Source: JAGOCV01 sp049445855
GTDB lineage: Bacteria > Pseudomonadota > Gammaproteobacteria > Burkholderiales > Burkholderiaceae_C
Direction: 5' to 3'
Assembly: GCF_049445855.1 (NCBI RefSeq)
Contig: NZ_JBMSDV010000005.1
Span: forward strand, 62,001-126,000
DNA length: 64,000 nucleotides
Made by a program: the position numbers and the translations under genes. Of the stretch, positions 1 through 8,340 are shown one piece after another; positions within the stretch are counted from its first letter, which is position 1; each line of letters starts with the position of its first letter. The notes under the pieces were generated by a model. It saw only the letters and a list, made by a program, of their open reading frames with translations, was not told where the DNA came from and did no database searches.

Positions 1-1083
1 CATCTCGGGCGTGTCGTCGGCAAAGCCGAAATGCGTCCAGATGAAATCGAACTCGCCTTCGCCGCGCGGCACGATATGGCGCGTGGACAACGAGTTCACC
101 TGCTGCTGCACGATGAGACTGGGGAACAGCGTGATCATGGTCACCGTGGGCATGATGTCCTGCCCCGGCACGGATGGATCGGGCACCTTCCACCACGGCT
201 CCGGGACCACATCGAGCAACCGTGTGTCGTTGAGCGCCATGTTGGCCTTGAAACTCGTCACGCCCTCGGTCACCACCGCGTTCTGGCCACCCTCGTTCCG
301 GCGCGAAATCATCACCGCATGGCGGCCGTGCTGGTCCATCACCATGCGGCTCTTCTGGTCGGCGCGCCACAGGCCGAAGGTGACGAACCAGGTATGCAGC
401 AACCCGGGGTGGTACGGGTCCTTGATGTTCTCCATCATCAGTTTCCAGTTGCCTGGAATACGCTGGCGGTTGTAGCCCAGCAGCGTGAGCTCGCGGCCCT
501 TGAAGATGCGATCCAGCCACGGCATGACGTCCGGGCCGAGATAGTCCTCCAGCGGCTCGGCGTCATCACTGAAGGTCGCAAACACCAGTCCGTGCAACAC
601 AGCGACGCGCAGTTTGGTGAGGCCATGGTTGCGGATGTCGAAGTCCTCCGGCATGCCACCGTTCACGCAATCGCCTTCTTTCACACCGTCCTTGAACGGC
701 AGGCCGGCCAGATCGCCGTTGAGTTTGTAGGTCCACTGGTGATAAGGGCACACGAAGCTGCGCGCATTGCCGTGCGACTGCTGGCAGAAGCGGACGCCCC
801 GGTGCGCGCAGCGGTTCTCGACGACGCGGATGCCGTGGTCGGTCGCCCGGTCGCGCGGAGCGACGCGATCCCGCACCAGGATGACTTGCCGCTCACCGAT
901 CCAGCTGAGCTTGAAGTCGCCCGCGTTGGGCACTTCGATGACCAGACCGACGTAGCTCCAGTGCTTGCCGTAGAAGATTTTTCCGAGTTCGCGCTGGTAG
1001 AGCTGCGCGTCGGTATAGGCCCAGAAAGGCACGCGGCTGGAACCGCGGCCCTCCCAGCGCGAAAGCGTTTGGGGTGCGTTCAT
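1..1083 (-). CDS. Rieske aromatic-ring-hydroxylating oxygenase, alpha subunit (3' end outside window)
   Basis: Large (catalytic) subunit of a Rieske non-haem iron ring-hydroxylating dioxygenase. The Rieske [2Fe-2S] ligands are C92/H94 (CAHRG) and C112/H115 (CPYHQW). The mononuclear iron site D222/H225/H230 lies in KDPYHPGLLH. The N-terminus, with GSSRVPFWAYTD, resembles salicylate 5-hydroxylase NagG and anthranilate dioxygenase AntA. I infer an aromatic-acid substrate but cannot fix it. About 361 residues are visible of a usual 420-450, because the gene runs off the left edge. The start is the ATG at 1083. The ferredoxin, reductase or beta-subunit genes would lie outside the window. Confidence 0.85.
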   Translation of the reverse strand, partial: MNAPQTLSRWEGRGSSRVPFWAYTDAQLYQRELGKIFYGKHWSYVGLVIEVPNAGDFKLSWIGERQVILVRDRVAPRDRATDHGIRVVENRCAHRGVRFCQQSHGNARSFVCPYHQWTYKLNGDLAGLPFKDGVKEGDCVNGGMPEDFDIRNHGLTKLRVAVLHGLVFATFSDDAEPLEDYLGPDVMPWLDRIFKGRELTLLGYNRQRIPGNWKLMMENIKDPYHPGLLHTWFVTFGLWRADQKSRMVMDQHGRHAVMISRRNEGGQNAVVTEGVTSFKANMALNDTRLLDVVPEPWWKVPDPSVPGQDIMPTVTMITLFPSLIVQQQVNSLSTRHIVPRGEGEFDFIWTHFGFADDTPEM

Positions 1084-1158
1084 GGCAGGCTTGTCTCCTG
1101 CCCGAAATAATACGCTTACTTATTAATTTTCAGTGCACCGCAGACTAGGCACTTTCCC

Positions 1159-1833
1159 TCAATCCGCCGCGCTTTTTGCCTCGATCGCAGCGGCTTTGCC
1201 CGCCCGGCCCGCACGCCATGCACCGAAGATGGCGATCAAGCCGGGGACGAAGATCAGTGCCCAGATGATCTTGTCCAGATGCTCGCGCACGACCGGCAGG
1301 TTGCCGAAGAAATAACCCGCCACGCAGATGCCCACCACCCAGATCAACGCACCGACGACGTTGTACGCGGTGAAGCGGCGACGGTCCATCTCGGCCACAC
1401 CGGCCACAAAGGGCGCGAAGGTGCGGATGAACGGCATGAAGCGCGCCAGGATGATCGTGATGCCACCATAGCGTTCGTAGAACGCATGGGCCTGGTCGAA
1501 CGCGCGCCGGTTGAAGAAGCGCGACTGTTCCCACTGGAAAACCTTGGGCCCGAAATAACGCCCGATCGAGTAGTTGCACTGGTCGCCGAGCACAGCCGCC
1601 ACCACGAGCAGCGCCATCGCCAGCGGCAGGCTCATCAGCCCTGCGCCACACAGCGCACCGACGATGAACAGCAGCGAATCGCCGGGCAGGAACGGCATGA
1701 CCACGACGCCCGTTTCCACGAAGACGATGATGAACAGCAAGGCATAGACCCAGGGGCCATAGTCGCGCACGAAGGCCTCGAGATAGCGGTCGACGTGCAG
1801 GATGAAGTCAAGCAGAAAGCTGGCGATTTCCAT
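1159..1833 (-). CDS. DedA family inner-membrane protein
   Basis: A 224-residue polytopic membrane protein of the DedA/SNARE-associated family. These proteins are linked to undecaprenyl-phosphate or phospholipid translocation and to membrane homeostasis. Hydrophobic segments near residues 25-65 carry the family's FLPGDSLLF loop. Further family features are the GRYFG and FYERYGG stretches, the RFMPFIRTFAPFVAG motif and a C-terminal pair of helices. The length is normal for the family. It stands alone, divergent from mutL with 43 bases between starts, so the two genes probably share a short promoter region. Family assignment is secure; the transported substrate is not known. Confidence 0.88.
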   Translation of the reverse strand: MEIASFLLDFILHVDRYLEAFVRDYGPWVYALLFIIVFVETGVVVMPFLPGDSLLFIVGALCGAGLMSLPLAMALLVVAAVLGDQCNYSIGRYFGPKVFQWEQSRFFNRRAFDQAHAFYERYGGITIILARFMPFIRTFAPFVAGVAEMDRRRFTAYNVVGALIWVVGICVAGYFFGNLPVVREHLDKIIWALIFVPGLIAIFGAWRAGRAGKAAAIEAKSAAD

Positions 1834-1876
1834 GGGTTCCTTCTGGAGGCCGCCGCATTATCACAGCCGCCCTAGA

Positions 1877-3775
1877 ATGCCCCTCGTGAACGCCGTACTT
1901 CTCGACTCCGCCCGACGCCCCATCCGGGAATTGCCCGACGAACTGGTCAGCCAGATCGCCGCCGGCGAGGTGGTGGAACGCCCGGCTTCCGTCGTGCGCG
2001 AACTGGTGGACAACGCACTGGATTCCGGCGCGACCCAGGTCACCGTGCGGCTGCTGGCTGGCGGCGTGCGGCTGATTTCCGTCGAAGACAACGGCTGCGG
2101 CATTGCCCGCGAGGAATTGCCGCTGGCGCTGCGCAGGCATGCCACGAGCAAGATCGCCAGCCTCGAAGATCTCGAATCCGTGGCCACCATGGGCTTTCGC
2201 GGCGAGGCGCTCGCTGCCATCGCCTCGGTGTCCGAAATGTCGGTGCTCTCCCGCACCGACGGCCAGCCCAACGCCATCCTGCTGGACGCGCGCAGCGGCG
2301 AACTCAAGCCCGCCGCACGCGGTACTGGCACCACGGTGGAAGTGAAGGAGCTCTTCTTTGCCACGCCTGCGCGTCGCAAGTTCCTGAAGACCGATGCCAC
2401 CGAGCTCGCCCATTGTGTGGAAGCGGTGCGCCGCCATGCGCTGGCCCGGCCCGATGTGGGCTTTGCGATCTGGCATGAAGGCAAGCTCGTCGAGCAGTGG
2501 CGCGCTTGTGCCGGCACGGCCGACGCGGCCGTCGACCAGCGGTTGCGCGATGTGCTGGGCGACGAATTCATGGCAGGCAGTGTCGCGGTGGATCACCGCA
2601 GCGGTGCCGTGCATGTGTGGGGCCGCGCCGGCACGCCGGACGCGTCGCGTTCGCGGGCCGATCAACAGTTCTCCTACGTGAACGGGCGCTTCGTGCGCGA
2701 CAAGGTCATCACCCACGCAGCGCGCAGCGCCTATGAGGATGTGTTGCACGGCCATCGCCAGCCTGTGTATGCGCTGTATGTGCGCTTGGACCCGGCTCGC
2801 GTCGACGTGAACGTGCACCCGACGAAGATCGAGGTGCGCTTCCGCGACAGCCGCGAAGTGCACCAGGCCGTGCGCCATGCGGTGGACAACGCGCTGGCTG
2901 CGCCACGTGCGGCCACGGGCGGTGTGTCGTTGCCGGGACTTGCCGGGCTGCAGGACGGGCAAGTTCACGAAGCGCCAGCGGACCGTCCGGCATTCCAGGC
3001 ATGGGGGCAACCGGGGCTGAATCTGGCGACCGGCGCGGCGCAAGGCAATCGGGTGGAGGAACTGGCGGCGCTGTGGCAGCCGCGTTCTCAAATCTCCGCA
3101 GCGGACCCGGAAACCTCTTCCGGCTACCTGACCGGGCCGTCCTCCAGCGAAACGGCCATTCGACCCTTGCCAGACGGCGAATGGCCGCTCGGCCGCGCCA
3201 TGTTCCAGCTGCAAGGCATCTACATCGTGGCGGAGAACAACCAGGGCCTCGTCATCGTGGACATGCACGCAGCGCACGAACGCATCGTCTATGAGCGCCT
3301 CAAGCGGCAGATGGACACCGCCGCACCCGGCGCTGCCCTGGCCAGCCAGCCCTTGCTGATCCCTGCAACGTTTGCCGCGACGCCGCAGGAGGTGGCTGCC
3401 GCCGAGTCGCACACCGGAACGCTGCAGGCGCTCGGGCTGGACATCAGCGCCTTCTCGCCGAAAACGCTCGCCGTGCGCGCCGTACCGACAACGCTGGTGA
3501 ATGGCGACGCGGTGGAGCTGGCGCGCAGCGTGCTGGCCGAACTGTCCCAGCACGACGCCAGCACGGTGATCGAACGCGCGCGCAACGAGTTGCTGTCCAC
3601 GATGGCCTGCCACGGCGCGGTTCGCGCCAACCGCAAGCTGACCGTGGAAGAAATGAATGCGCTGCTGAGACAGATGGAAGAAACCGAGCGCTCGGACCAG
3701 TGCAACCATGGCCGTCCGACCTGGCGTCAACTGAGCCTGCGCGAGCTGGACGCGCTGTTCATGCGCGGACGCTGA
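1877..3775 (+). CDS. mutL: DNA mismatch repair protein MutL
   Basis: MutL couples MutS mismatch recognition to strand incision. The 632-residue protein has the N-terminal GHKL ATPase motifs (IAAGEVVERPASVVREL, then DNGCGI and GFRGEAL). The C-terminal domain has a DMHAAHERIVYE motif near residue 462, matching the DQHA(X)2E(X)4E endonuclease motif except that Gln is Met. It also has ACHGAVRAN and CNHGRPT. This pattern is expected for a nicking MutL in a bacterium without MutH. I chose the ATG at 1877 because homology begins just after it; the frame is open upstream to 1802, but that part lies inside the dedA-like gene. Confidence 0.96.
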   Translation: MPLVNAVLLDSARRPIRELPDELVSQIAAGEVVERPASVVRELVDNALDSGATQVTVRLLAGGVRLISVEDNGCGIAREELPLALRRHATSKIASLEDLESVATMGFRGEALAAIASVSEMSVLSRTDGQPNAILLDARSGELKPAARGTGTTVEVKELFFATPARRKFLKTDATELAHCVEAVRRHALARPDVGFAIWHEGKLVEQWRACAGTADAAVDQRLRDVLGDEFMAGSVAVDHRSGAVHVWGRAGTPDASRSRADQQFSYVNGRFVRDKVITHAARSAYEDVLHGHRQPVYALYVRLDPARVDVNVHPTKIEVRFRDSREVHQAVRHAVDNALAAPRAATGGVSLPGLAGLQDGQVHEAPADRPAFQAWGQPGLNLATGAAQGNRVEELAALWQPRSQISAADPETSSGYLTGPSSSETAIRPLPDGEWPLGRAMFQLQGIYIVAENNQGLVIVDMHAAHERIVYERLKRQMDTAAPGAALASQPLLIPATFAATPQEVAAAESHTGTLQALGLDISAFSPKTLAVRAVPTTLVNGDAVELARSVLAELSQHDASTVIERARNELLSTMACHGAVRANRKLTVEEMNALLRQMEETERSDQCNHGRPTWRQLSLRELDALFMRGR

Positions 3776-3796
3776 AGTCCGTCAGTCCCCTCCCGA

Positions 3797-5032
3797 TCAG
3801 GCGTTCATCACATCCGCCAGCCGCAGCGACGCCCAGCGATCGTTCTGCCACAGCGGCTCGGTGGTGGCCGTCCGGTCCAGCAGCAACCGTTGCATCAGTG
3901 GCTCGAGCAGCGTGGCTTCGGGATGCGCCAGCATGACGAAGCGCGCCTCGGGCTCAGTCGTACCCTGCGCCTCTTCGTCGCTCGCCAGACGCCCGATCCA
4001 GTCGAGCGCCATCAGGGTCTCCAGCGCCGGCTCCAACTGGAGCACATCTACTTTCGTGAGCTCGGCGAGGTCGCTGCCACTCAATCCCTTCGCGGCGCCT
4101 TGCCGCGCGCGGTGCAAGTGGCCCAGCGTTTCCAGCGCCAGCTGGAACTGCCAGCCATGCTCGCTCGCACGACGCGCCACGCCCATCATCAGGCTAGGCA
4201 GGTAAGCGGCGATCACCGCGCCCAGCAACACGATCACCCAGGCAACGTAGATCCAGATCAGCAGGATCGGCACTGTCGCAAACGCGCCGTAGACCATGGA
4301 ATACGTCGGGATCTTGCCCACGTAGTAGGCCAGCAGACGCTTGCCCACCTCGATGCCGACAGCCACGAACACACCGCCCGCCCACGCGTGGCTCCATTTC
4401 ACCGAGGTGTTGGGGACGTAGCGGTACATCAAGGTCGTGCCGCCCGCGAGCAACAGGAACTCCACGGCATCCAGAACCAGCCGCACGCCGTCCGGGACAG
4501 CCCCGAAAGCCGTCCGCGATGACGACACGGCGAGCGTGGTCAGCAGCAGGCTGCCGCCCAGCAGGATGGGACCGAGTGTGAAGGCCGCCCAGTAGATCAA
4601 CACGCGCTGGCCGAGCGGACGCGGACGCTTCACGCGCCAGATCCCGTTGAGCGTGCGGTCGATCGTGAGGATCAGCGCAAGCGCGGTGAACACCGTGAGC
4701 GCAAAGCCGACCGACCCCAGCCGGCTCGCCTTGCCGGCGAACTGCGTCAGGTAACCGAGCACCTGCCGCGCGATGGCATCAGGCACGAGGCTGGCCACCA
4801 ACCATTTTTGCAGCACGTCCTGCATCTTGGCGAACGCCGGGAACGCCGTCAGCACCGCCAGCGCCACGGTGAAGAACGGCACCAGTGCCAGCGTTGTGGT
4901 GAAGGTAAGGCTGCTTGCCGTGAGGCCGAGGTGGTCTTCGCGATACCGCTCCCGCAGGGTCAGCGCCGTGCTGCGCCACGGGAACGTGGACAGGTCGGCA
5001 ACCAACGTCTTCACGGAATCAGGGAAATTCAT
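3797..5032 (-). CDS. YihY/UPF0761 family inner-membrane protein
   Basis: A 411-residue member of the YihY (formerly BrkB/RNase BN) family. It has an N-terminal ALTLRERYREDHLGLTASSL region and roughly six membrane helices, including ALVPFFTVALAVLTAF and a conserved KWSHAWAGGVFVAVG stretch. A cytoplasmic C-terminal domain of about 120 residues follows, as in other betaproteobacterial members. The older ribonuclease and serum-resistance labels of this family are not supported, so I leave function open. It converges on mutL (21-base gap) and is divergent from the DUF2069 gene with only 21 bases between starts. The ATG at 5032 gives the conserved N-terminus. Confidence 0.88.
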   Translation of the reverse strand: MNFPDSVKTLVADLSTFPWRSTALTLRERYREDHLGLTASSLTFTTTLALVPFFTVALAVLTAFPAFAKMQDVLQKWLVASLVPDAIARQVLGYLTQFAGKASRLGSVGFALTVFTALALILTIDRTLNGIWRVKRPRPLGQRVLIYWAAFTLGPILLGGSLLLTTLAVSSSRTAFGAVPDGVRLVLDAVEFLLLAGGTTLMYRYVPNTSVKWSHAWAGGVFVAVGIEVGKRLLAYYVGKIPTYSMVYGAFATVPILLIWIYVAWVIVLLGAVIAAYLPSLMMGVARRASEHGWQFQLALETLGHLHRARQGAAKGLSGSDLAELTKVDVLQLEPALETLMALDWIGRLASDEEAQGTTEPEARFVMLAHPEATLLEPLMQRLLLDRTATTEPLWQNDRWASLRLADVMNA

Positions 5033-5053
5033 GGCCGCTATGATGCCATCGCG

Positions 5054-5431
5054 ATGACTTCTCAAGACGTAACGGTTCTGTGGACACGGCGGCTGGCCGT
5101 GGGCAGTCTGCTGGGCCTGATCCTGCTCGGCCTTGCCTGGGAACTGTGGCTCGCGCCCGTGCGTCCTGGCGGCTCGTGGATCGCACTCAAGGTGTTGCCA
5201 CTGTGCATCCCGCTGGCCGGCTTGCTCAAGCATCGCATGTACACCTATCGCTGGATGAGTCTGATGGTGTGGCTGTATTTCACCGAAGGCGTGGTGCGCG
5301 CATGGAGCGATCGCGCCCCCGGCAACTACCTCGCGATGATCGAGATCGTGCTGTGCCTCGTGCTGTTCGTTGCATGTGCGCTGCACGTGCGCTATCGCCT
5401 GGGCCATGCGCGCCGCGCTGCGCAGGCCTGA
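5054..5431 (+). CDS. DUF2069 family membrane protein
   Basis: A 125-residue protein with about four hydrophobic helices, matching the DUF2069 family of small inner-membrane proteins of unknown role. LAWELWLAPVR follows the first helix. A central KHRMYTYRWMSLMVWLYF stretch and a FTEGVVRAWSD motif are typical of the family. The start is the ATG at 5054. The gene ends 17 bases before the FAD-oxidase gene and is probably cotranscribed with it. Nothing in it suggests an enzyme. Confidence 0.75.
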   Translation: MTSQDVTVLWTRRLAVGSLLGLILLGLAWELWLAPVRPGGSWIALKVLPLCIPLAGLLKHRMYTYRWMSLMVWLYFTEGVVRAWSDRAPGNYLAMIEIVLCLVLFVACALHVRYRLGHARRAAQA

Positions 5432-5448
5432 ATACCGGAACTGCTTCA

Positions 5449-6867
5449 ATGACTGACCTGATCGAGACGCTGCGCGGCATTGCCGGCGCGGCCCATGTGC
5501 TGACCGATGGCGACCTCACGGCCTACGAACAGGACTGGCGGCGCCGAGCGCGCGGCAAGTCGCTCGCCGTGGTGCGCCCCGCGAGCACGCAGGAGGTCGC
5601 GGCTGTGGTGAAGGCCTGCGTCTCAGCTGGCGCGAGCATCGTGCCGCAGGGCGGCAACACGGGTCTGTCGGTGGGTTCCACCCCGGACGACAGCGGCACA
5701 CAAGTCGTGCTGAGCCTGCAGCGCATGAATGCGGTGCGCAATTTCGACGCAGCCAACCTCACGGTGACAGTGGAGGCGGGCTGCATCCTGCAGACACTTC
5801 AGGAAGCAGCGGAGAAGTCCGGCTTCCTGTTCCCGTTGAGCCTGGCGGCCGAAGGCAGTTGCACCATCGGCGGCAATCTGGCCACCAATGCGGGCGGCAC
5901 GCAGGTCGTGCGCTATGGCAATTCGCGCGATCTGTGCCTGGGCCTCGAAGTGGTGACCGCGCAGGGCGAAATCTGGGACGGTCTCTCCGGTCTGCGCAAG
6001 GACAACACCGGCTACGACCTGCGCGACCTCTTCGTGGGAAGCGAAGGCACGCTGGGCATCATCACCGCCGCGACGATGAAGCTGTATCCGTTGCCGGCTG
6101 CACAATTGACGGCCTGGGCCGCCGTGCCTTCGCTGAATCACGCCGTCACGTTGCTGGGCCTTGCGCACAGGCATCTGGGTGCGGGGCTGACGGGCTTCGA
6201 GGTCATGGGCCAGTTCGCGTTGAGCCTCGTCGGCAAGCACATGCCGCAACTGCGCGTGCCCTTCCTCGGCCTGGAAGGGGCGCCCTATTGCGTGCTGCTT
6301 GAAAATTCCGACAGCGAATCGGAAGCGCATGCGCGTTCGCAGTTCGAGCGCCTTCTGGAAACAGCGTTCGAGGACGGTTGCGTGCTCGACGCCGTGGTGG
6401 CCGAGAACCTGACGCAGGCCCATCAGCTCTGGCACGTGCGCGAAAGCATTCCACTGGCCCAGGCCGAAGAAGGCCTGAACATCAAGCACGACATTTCGAT
6501 TCCCGTGTCCAGCATTCCGGCTTTCGTGGCCGAGACGGACGCATTGCTGCAGCGCGAAATCCCCGGCGTACGGCTGGTCAACTTCGGTCATCTGGGTGAC
6601 GGCAATCTGCACTACAACGTGCAGGCGCCGGCCGAGGGTGATTCGAAAGCCTTCCTGCGCGACGAGGAAGACCGCGTGAATTCACTGGTCTACGATTCGG
6701 TGAAGCAGTTCAAGGGCTCGTTCTCTGCGGAACACGGCGTCGGCGGCCTCAAGGTCGAGACACTGGAGGAGCACAAGTCGCCTGTCGCGCTGGAGATGAT
6801 GCGTGCCATCAAGAAGGCCCTTGATCCCACCAACTGCCTCAACCCCGGTCGCGTCGTACGGGCCTGA
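5449..6867 (+). CDS. FAD-binding oxidoreductase, D-2-hydroxyacid (GlcD/D2HGDH-like) dehydrogenase
   Basis: A 472-residue flavoprotein of the FAD-linked oxidase C-terminal-domain family, which includes glycolate oxidase GlcD, D-lactate dehydrogenase and D-2-hydroxyglutarate dehydrogenase. The PCMH-type FAD domain shows PQGGNTGLS, IGGNLATNAGG and FVGSEGTLGIIT. The C-terminal half has the metal/substrate motif FGHLGDGNLHYNV and the terminal SAEHGVGGLK. No glcE or glcF partner is adjacent, so a stand-alone D-2-hydroxyacid dehydrogenase is more likely than glycolate oxidase. The start ATG at 5449 gives an N-terminus typical of the family. The stop is 17 bases upstream of the palindrome that precedes ccdA. 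Confidence 0.88.
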   Translation: MTDLIETLRGIAGAAHVLTDGDLTAYEQDWRRRARGKSLAVVRPASTQEVAAVVKACVSAGASIVPQGGNTGLSVGSTPDDSGTQVVLSLQRMNAVRNFDAANLTVTVEAGCILQTLQEAAEKSGFLFPLSLAAEGSCTIGGNLATNAGGTQVVRYGNSRDLCLGLEVVTAQGEIWDGLSGLRKDNTGYDLRDLFVGSEGTLGIITAATMKLYPLPAAQLTAWAAVPSLNHAVTLLGLAHRHLGAGLTGFEVMGQFALSLVGKHMPQLRVPFLGLEGAPYCVLLENSDSESEAHARSQFERLLETAFEDGCVLDAVVAENLTQAHQLWHVRESIPLAQAEEGLNIKHDISIPVSSIPAFVAETDALLQREIPGVRLVNFGHLGDGNLHYNVQAPAEGDSKAFLRDEEDRVNSLVYDSVKQFKGSFSAEHGVGGLKVETLEEHKSPVALEMMRAIKKALDPTNCLNPGRVVRA

Positions 6868-6884
6868 ACTTCGGCCAGCCCAAG

Positions 6885-6923
6885 GCATCAGGGATGCGCA
6901 TACAATATGCGCATCCCTGATGC
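6885..6923. promoter_or_regulatory. Perfect 17-bp inverted repeat over a -10 box: likely ccdAB operator
   Basis: The left arm (6885-6901) reads GCATCAGGGATGCGCAT. After the 5-base spacer ACAAT, its exact reverse complement occupies 6907-6923. The hexamer TACAAT at 6901-6906 is a good -10 box, so the arms flank it. The -35 region is weak. The right arm ends 8 bases before the ccdA start and abuts its GGAG ribosome-binding site. CcdA-type antitoxins, with their toxins, repress their own promoters by binding palindromes; the placement fits this. It is not followed by a T-run, so a terminator is unlikely. Confidence 0.7.
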
Positions 6924-6931
6924 GGAGAACC

Positions 6932-7174
6932 ATGGTGCTCAACTTCGACAATGCGCCCAAGAAGCCCGTCAACCTTTCACTCAACGCGAAGGTGCTCGAA
7001 GCCGCGCGCGAGATGGGCATCAACGTGTCACAGACCGTGGATCAGCTGCTGGCCGCTGAACTCCAGCGCCGGTACTGGGAGCGGTGGAATGAAGACAACA
7101 AGGACGCCATCGCCGAATACAACGACCGCATGGCGCGCGAAGGACTGCCGCTAGCGGCATACCGCAACTTCTGA
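6932..7174 (+). CDS. ccdA: CcdA family antitoxin
   Basis: An 80-residue antitoxin. The N-terminal NLSLNAKVLEAARE segment is a ribbon-helix-helix DNA-binding domain. The C-terminal RRYWERWNEDNKDAIAEYND region is the acidic, flexible toxin-wrapping tail characteristic of CcdA. It should neutralise the gyrase poison encoded next and repress the operon. The ATG at 6932 is preceded by GGAG at a good distance; an in-frame ATG at 6920 would lie inside the operator repeat and is less likely. The gap to ccdB is 22 bases. The pair is chromosomal here, between metabolic genes and with no mobile element next to it. Confidence 0.92.
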   Translation: MVLNFDNAPKKPVNLSLNAKVLEAAREMGINVSQTVDQLLAAELQRRYWERWNEDNKDAIAEYNDRMAREGLPLAAYRNF

Positions 7175-7196
7175 GCGCAACCCTGGAATTCCCCTC

Positions 7197-7511
7197 ATGG
7201 CCCGCTTTGACGTGCATGCCCACCCGGTCGCTGCCATGCGCAAGACTGTCCCTTACCTGGTCGATGTGCAGAACGATTTCATCAACGGCCTCGACTCGCG
7301 GATCGTGATCCCGATGCGTCCGGCGTCGTCCTACCGGGCGCGGTTGCGCGATCTCAATCCGGTTTTCGAAATCCGGGGAAAATCCGTCGTGCTGGACACG
7401 GCCTCGATGGCGGCATTTCCTGCCCGGGAGCTGGGTCCGAGCATCGAATCACTGCGCGGACGACATGATGAAATCGTCTCCGCCATCGATTGCCTATTTG
7501 GAGGTTTCTGA
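7197..7511 (+). CDS. ccdB: CcdB family toxin (gyrase inhibitor)
   Basis: A 104-residue CcdB-family protein. CcdB of plasmid F traps DNA gyrase on DNA through GyrA. Recognisable features are the N-terminal FDVHAHP strand, PYLVDVQNDFI, IVIPMRPA and the C-terminal AIDCLFGGF. The C-terminus corresponds to the FWGI end that carries the poisoning residues of F-plasmid CcdB, but the aromatic/Gly pattern differs, as in many chromosomal homologues, so toxicity is uncertain. Length is normal. The thyA ribosome-binding site GGAGG (7500-7504) lies inside the end of this gene, and thyA starts one base after the stop codon. Confidence 0.9.
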   Translation: MARFDVHAHPVAAMRKTVPYLVDVQNDFINGLDSRIVIPMRPASSYRARLRDLNPVFEIRGKSVVLDTASMAAFPARELGPSIESLRGRHDEIVSAIDCLFGGF

Positions 7512-7512
7512 C

Positions 7513-8340
7513 ATGCTGCAGGCCGTCCGCGAGTCGCGCCCCGTGCGCTCCCAGTACGAAGACTTCATGCGCCACGTGTACACCACGGGCACACCCAAGA
7601 CCGACCGCACAGGCACCGGCACGAAAAGCGTGTTCGGCCACCAGATGCGCTTCGACCTGGCCGAAGGCTTTCCGCTGGTGACGACGAAGAAGGTGCACCT
7701 CAAGTCCATCATTTACGAACTGCTGTGGTTCCTCAAGGGATCGAGCGACAACAACTGGCTCAAGGAACGTGGCGTCACCATCTGGGACGAATGGGCGCGT
7801 GAAGACGGCGACCTGGGGCCCGTGTACGGCGTGCAGTGGCGCAGCTGGCCGACGCCCGATGGCGGTCACATCGACCAGATCGCCGATGTCATCAAGACGC
7901 TGAAGAGCAACCCGGATTCGCGCCGCATCATCGTGAGCGCGTGGAACGTTGCCGATCTCTCGAAGATGGCGCTGATGCCCTGCCACGCGTTCTTCCAGTT
8001 CTATGTGGCCGACGGAAAGCTTTCCTGCCAGCTCTACCAGCGCAGCGCCGACATCTTCCTGGGCGTGCCGTTCAACATCGCGAGCTACGCGCTGCTCACG
8101 CACATGGTCGCGCAACAGTGCGACCTGCAGGTGGGCGACTTCGTCTGGACGGGCGGCGATTGCCACATCTACAACAACCACTTCGAGCAGGTCGAGCTGC
8201 AACTGAGCCGCGCGCCCTTCCCCTACCCCACGCTCAAGATCAATCGCCGCCCGGCGTCGATCTTCGACTACGAGTACGAGGACTTCGAGGTGCTGGACTA
8301 TCAATGCCACGGCGCGATCAAGGCACCGGTGGCCGTATGA
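7513..8340 (+). CDS. thyA: Thymidylate synthase
   Basis: Converts dUMP to dTMP using methylene-tetrahydrofolate. The 275-residue protein has DRTGTGTKSVFGHQMRFDL, the catalytic cysteine in ALMPCHAFFQFY, the SCQLYQRSADIFLGVPFN substrate loop and C-terminal DYQCHGAIKAPVAV. I chose the ATG at 7513 because GGAGG precedes it by 8 bases. An upstream in-frame ATG at 7465 would overlap ccdB. The protein then starts with a dozen residues before the conserved SQYEDFMRHVY. It overlaps folA by four bases (ATGA), so the two are translationally coupled. No separate promoter is evident in the single base between ccdB and thyA. Confidence 0.97.
   Translation: MLQAVRESRPVRSQYEDFMRHVYTTGTPKTDRTGTGTKSVFGHQMRFDLAEGFPLVTTKKVHLKSIIYELLWFLKGSSDNNWLKERGVTIWDEWAREDGDLGPVYGVQWRSWPTPDGGHIDQIADVIKTLKSNPDSRRIIVSAWNVADLSKMALMPCHAFFQFYVADGKLSCQLYQRSADIFLGVPFNIASYALLTHMVAQQCDLQVGDFVWTGGDCHIYNNHFEQVELQLSRAPFPYPTLKINRRPASIFDYEYEDFEVLDYQCHGAIKAPVAV

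Noticed and set aside
1808..3730. A 640-codon open frame on the minus strand opposite mutL
   Set aside because: No recognisable domain, composition typical of antisense frames in high-GC DNA, and mutL is unambiguous.
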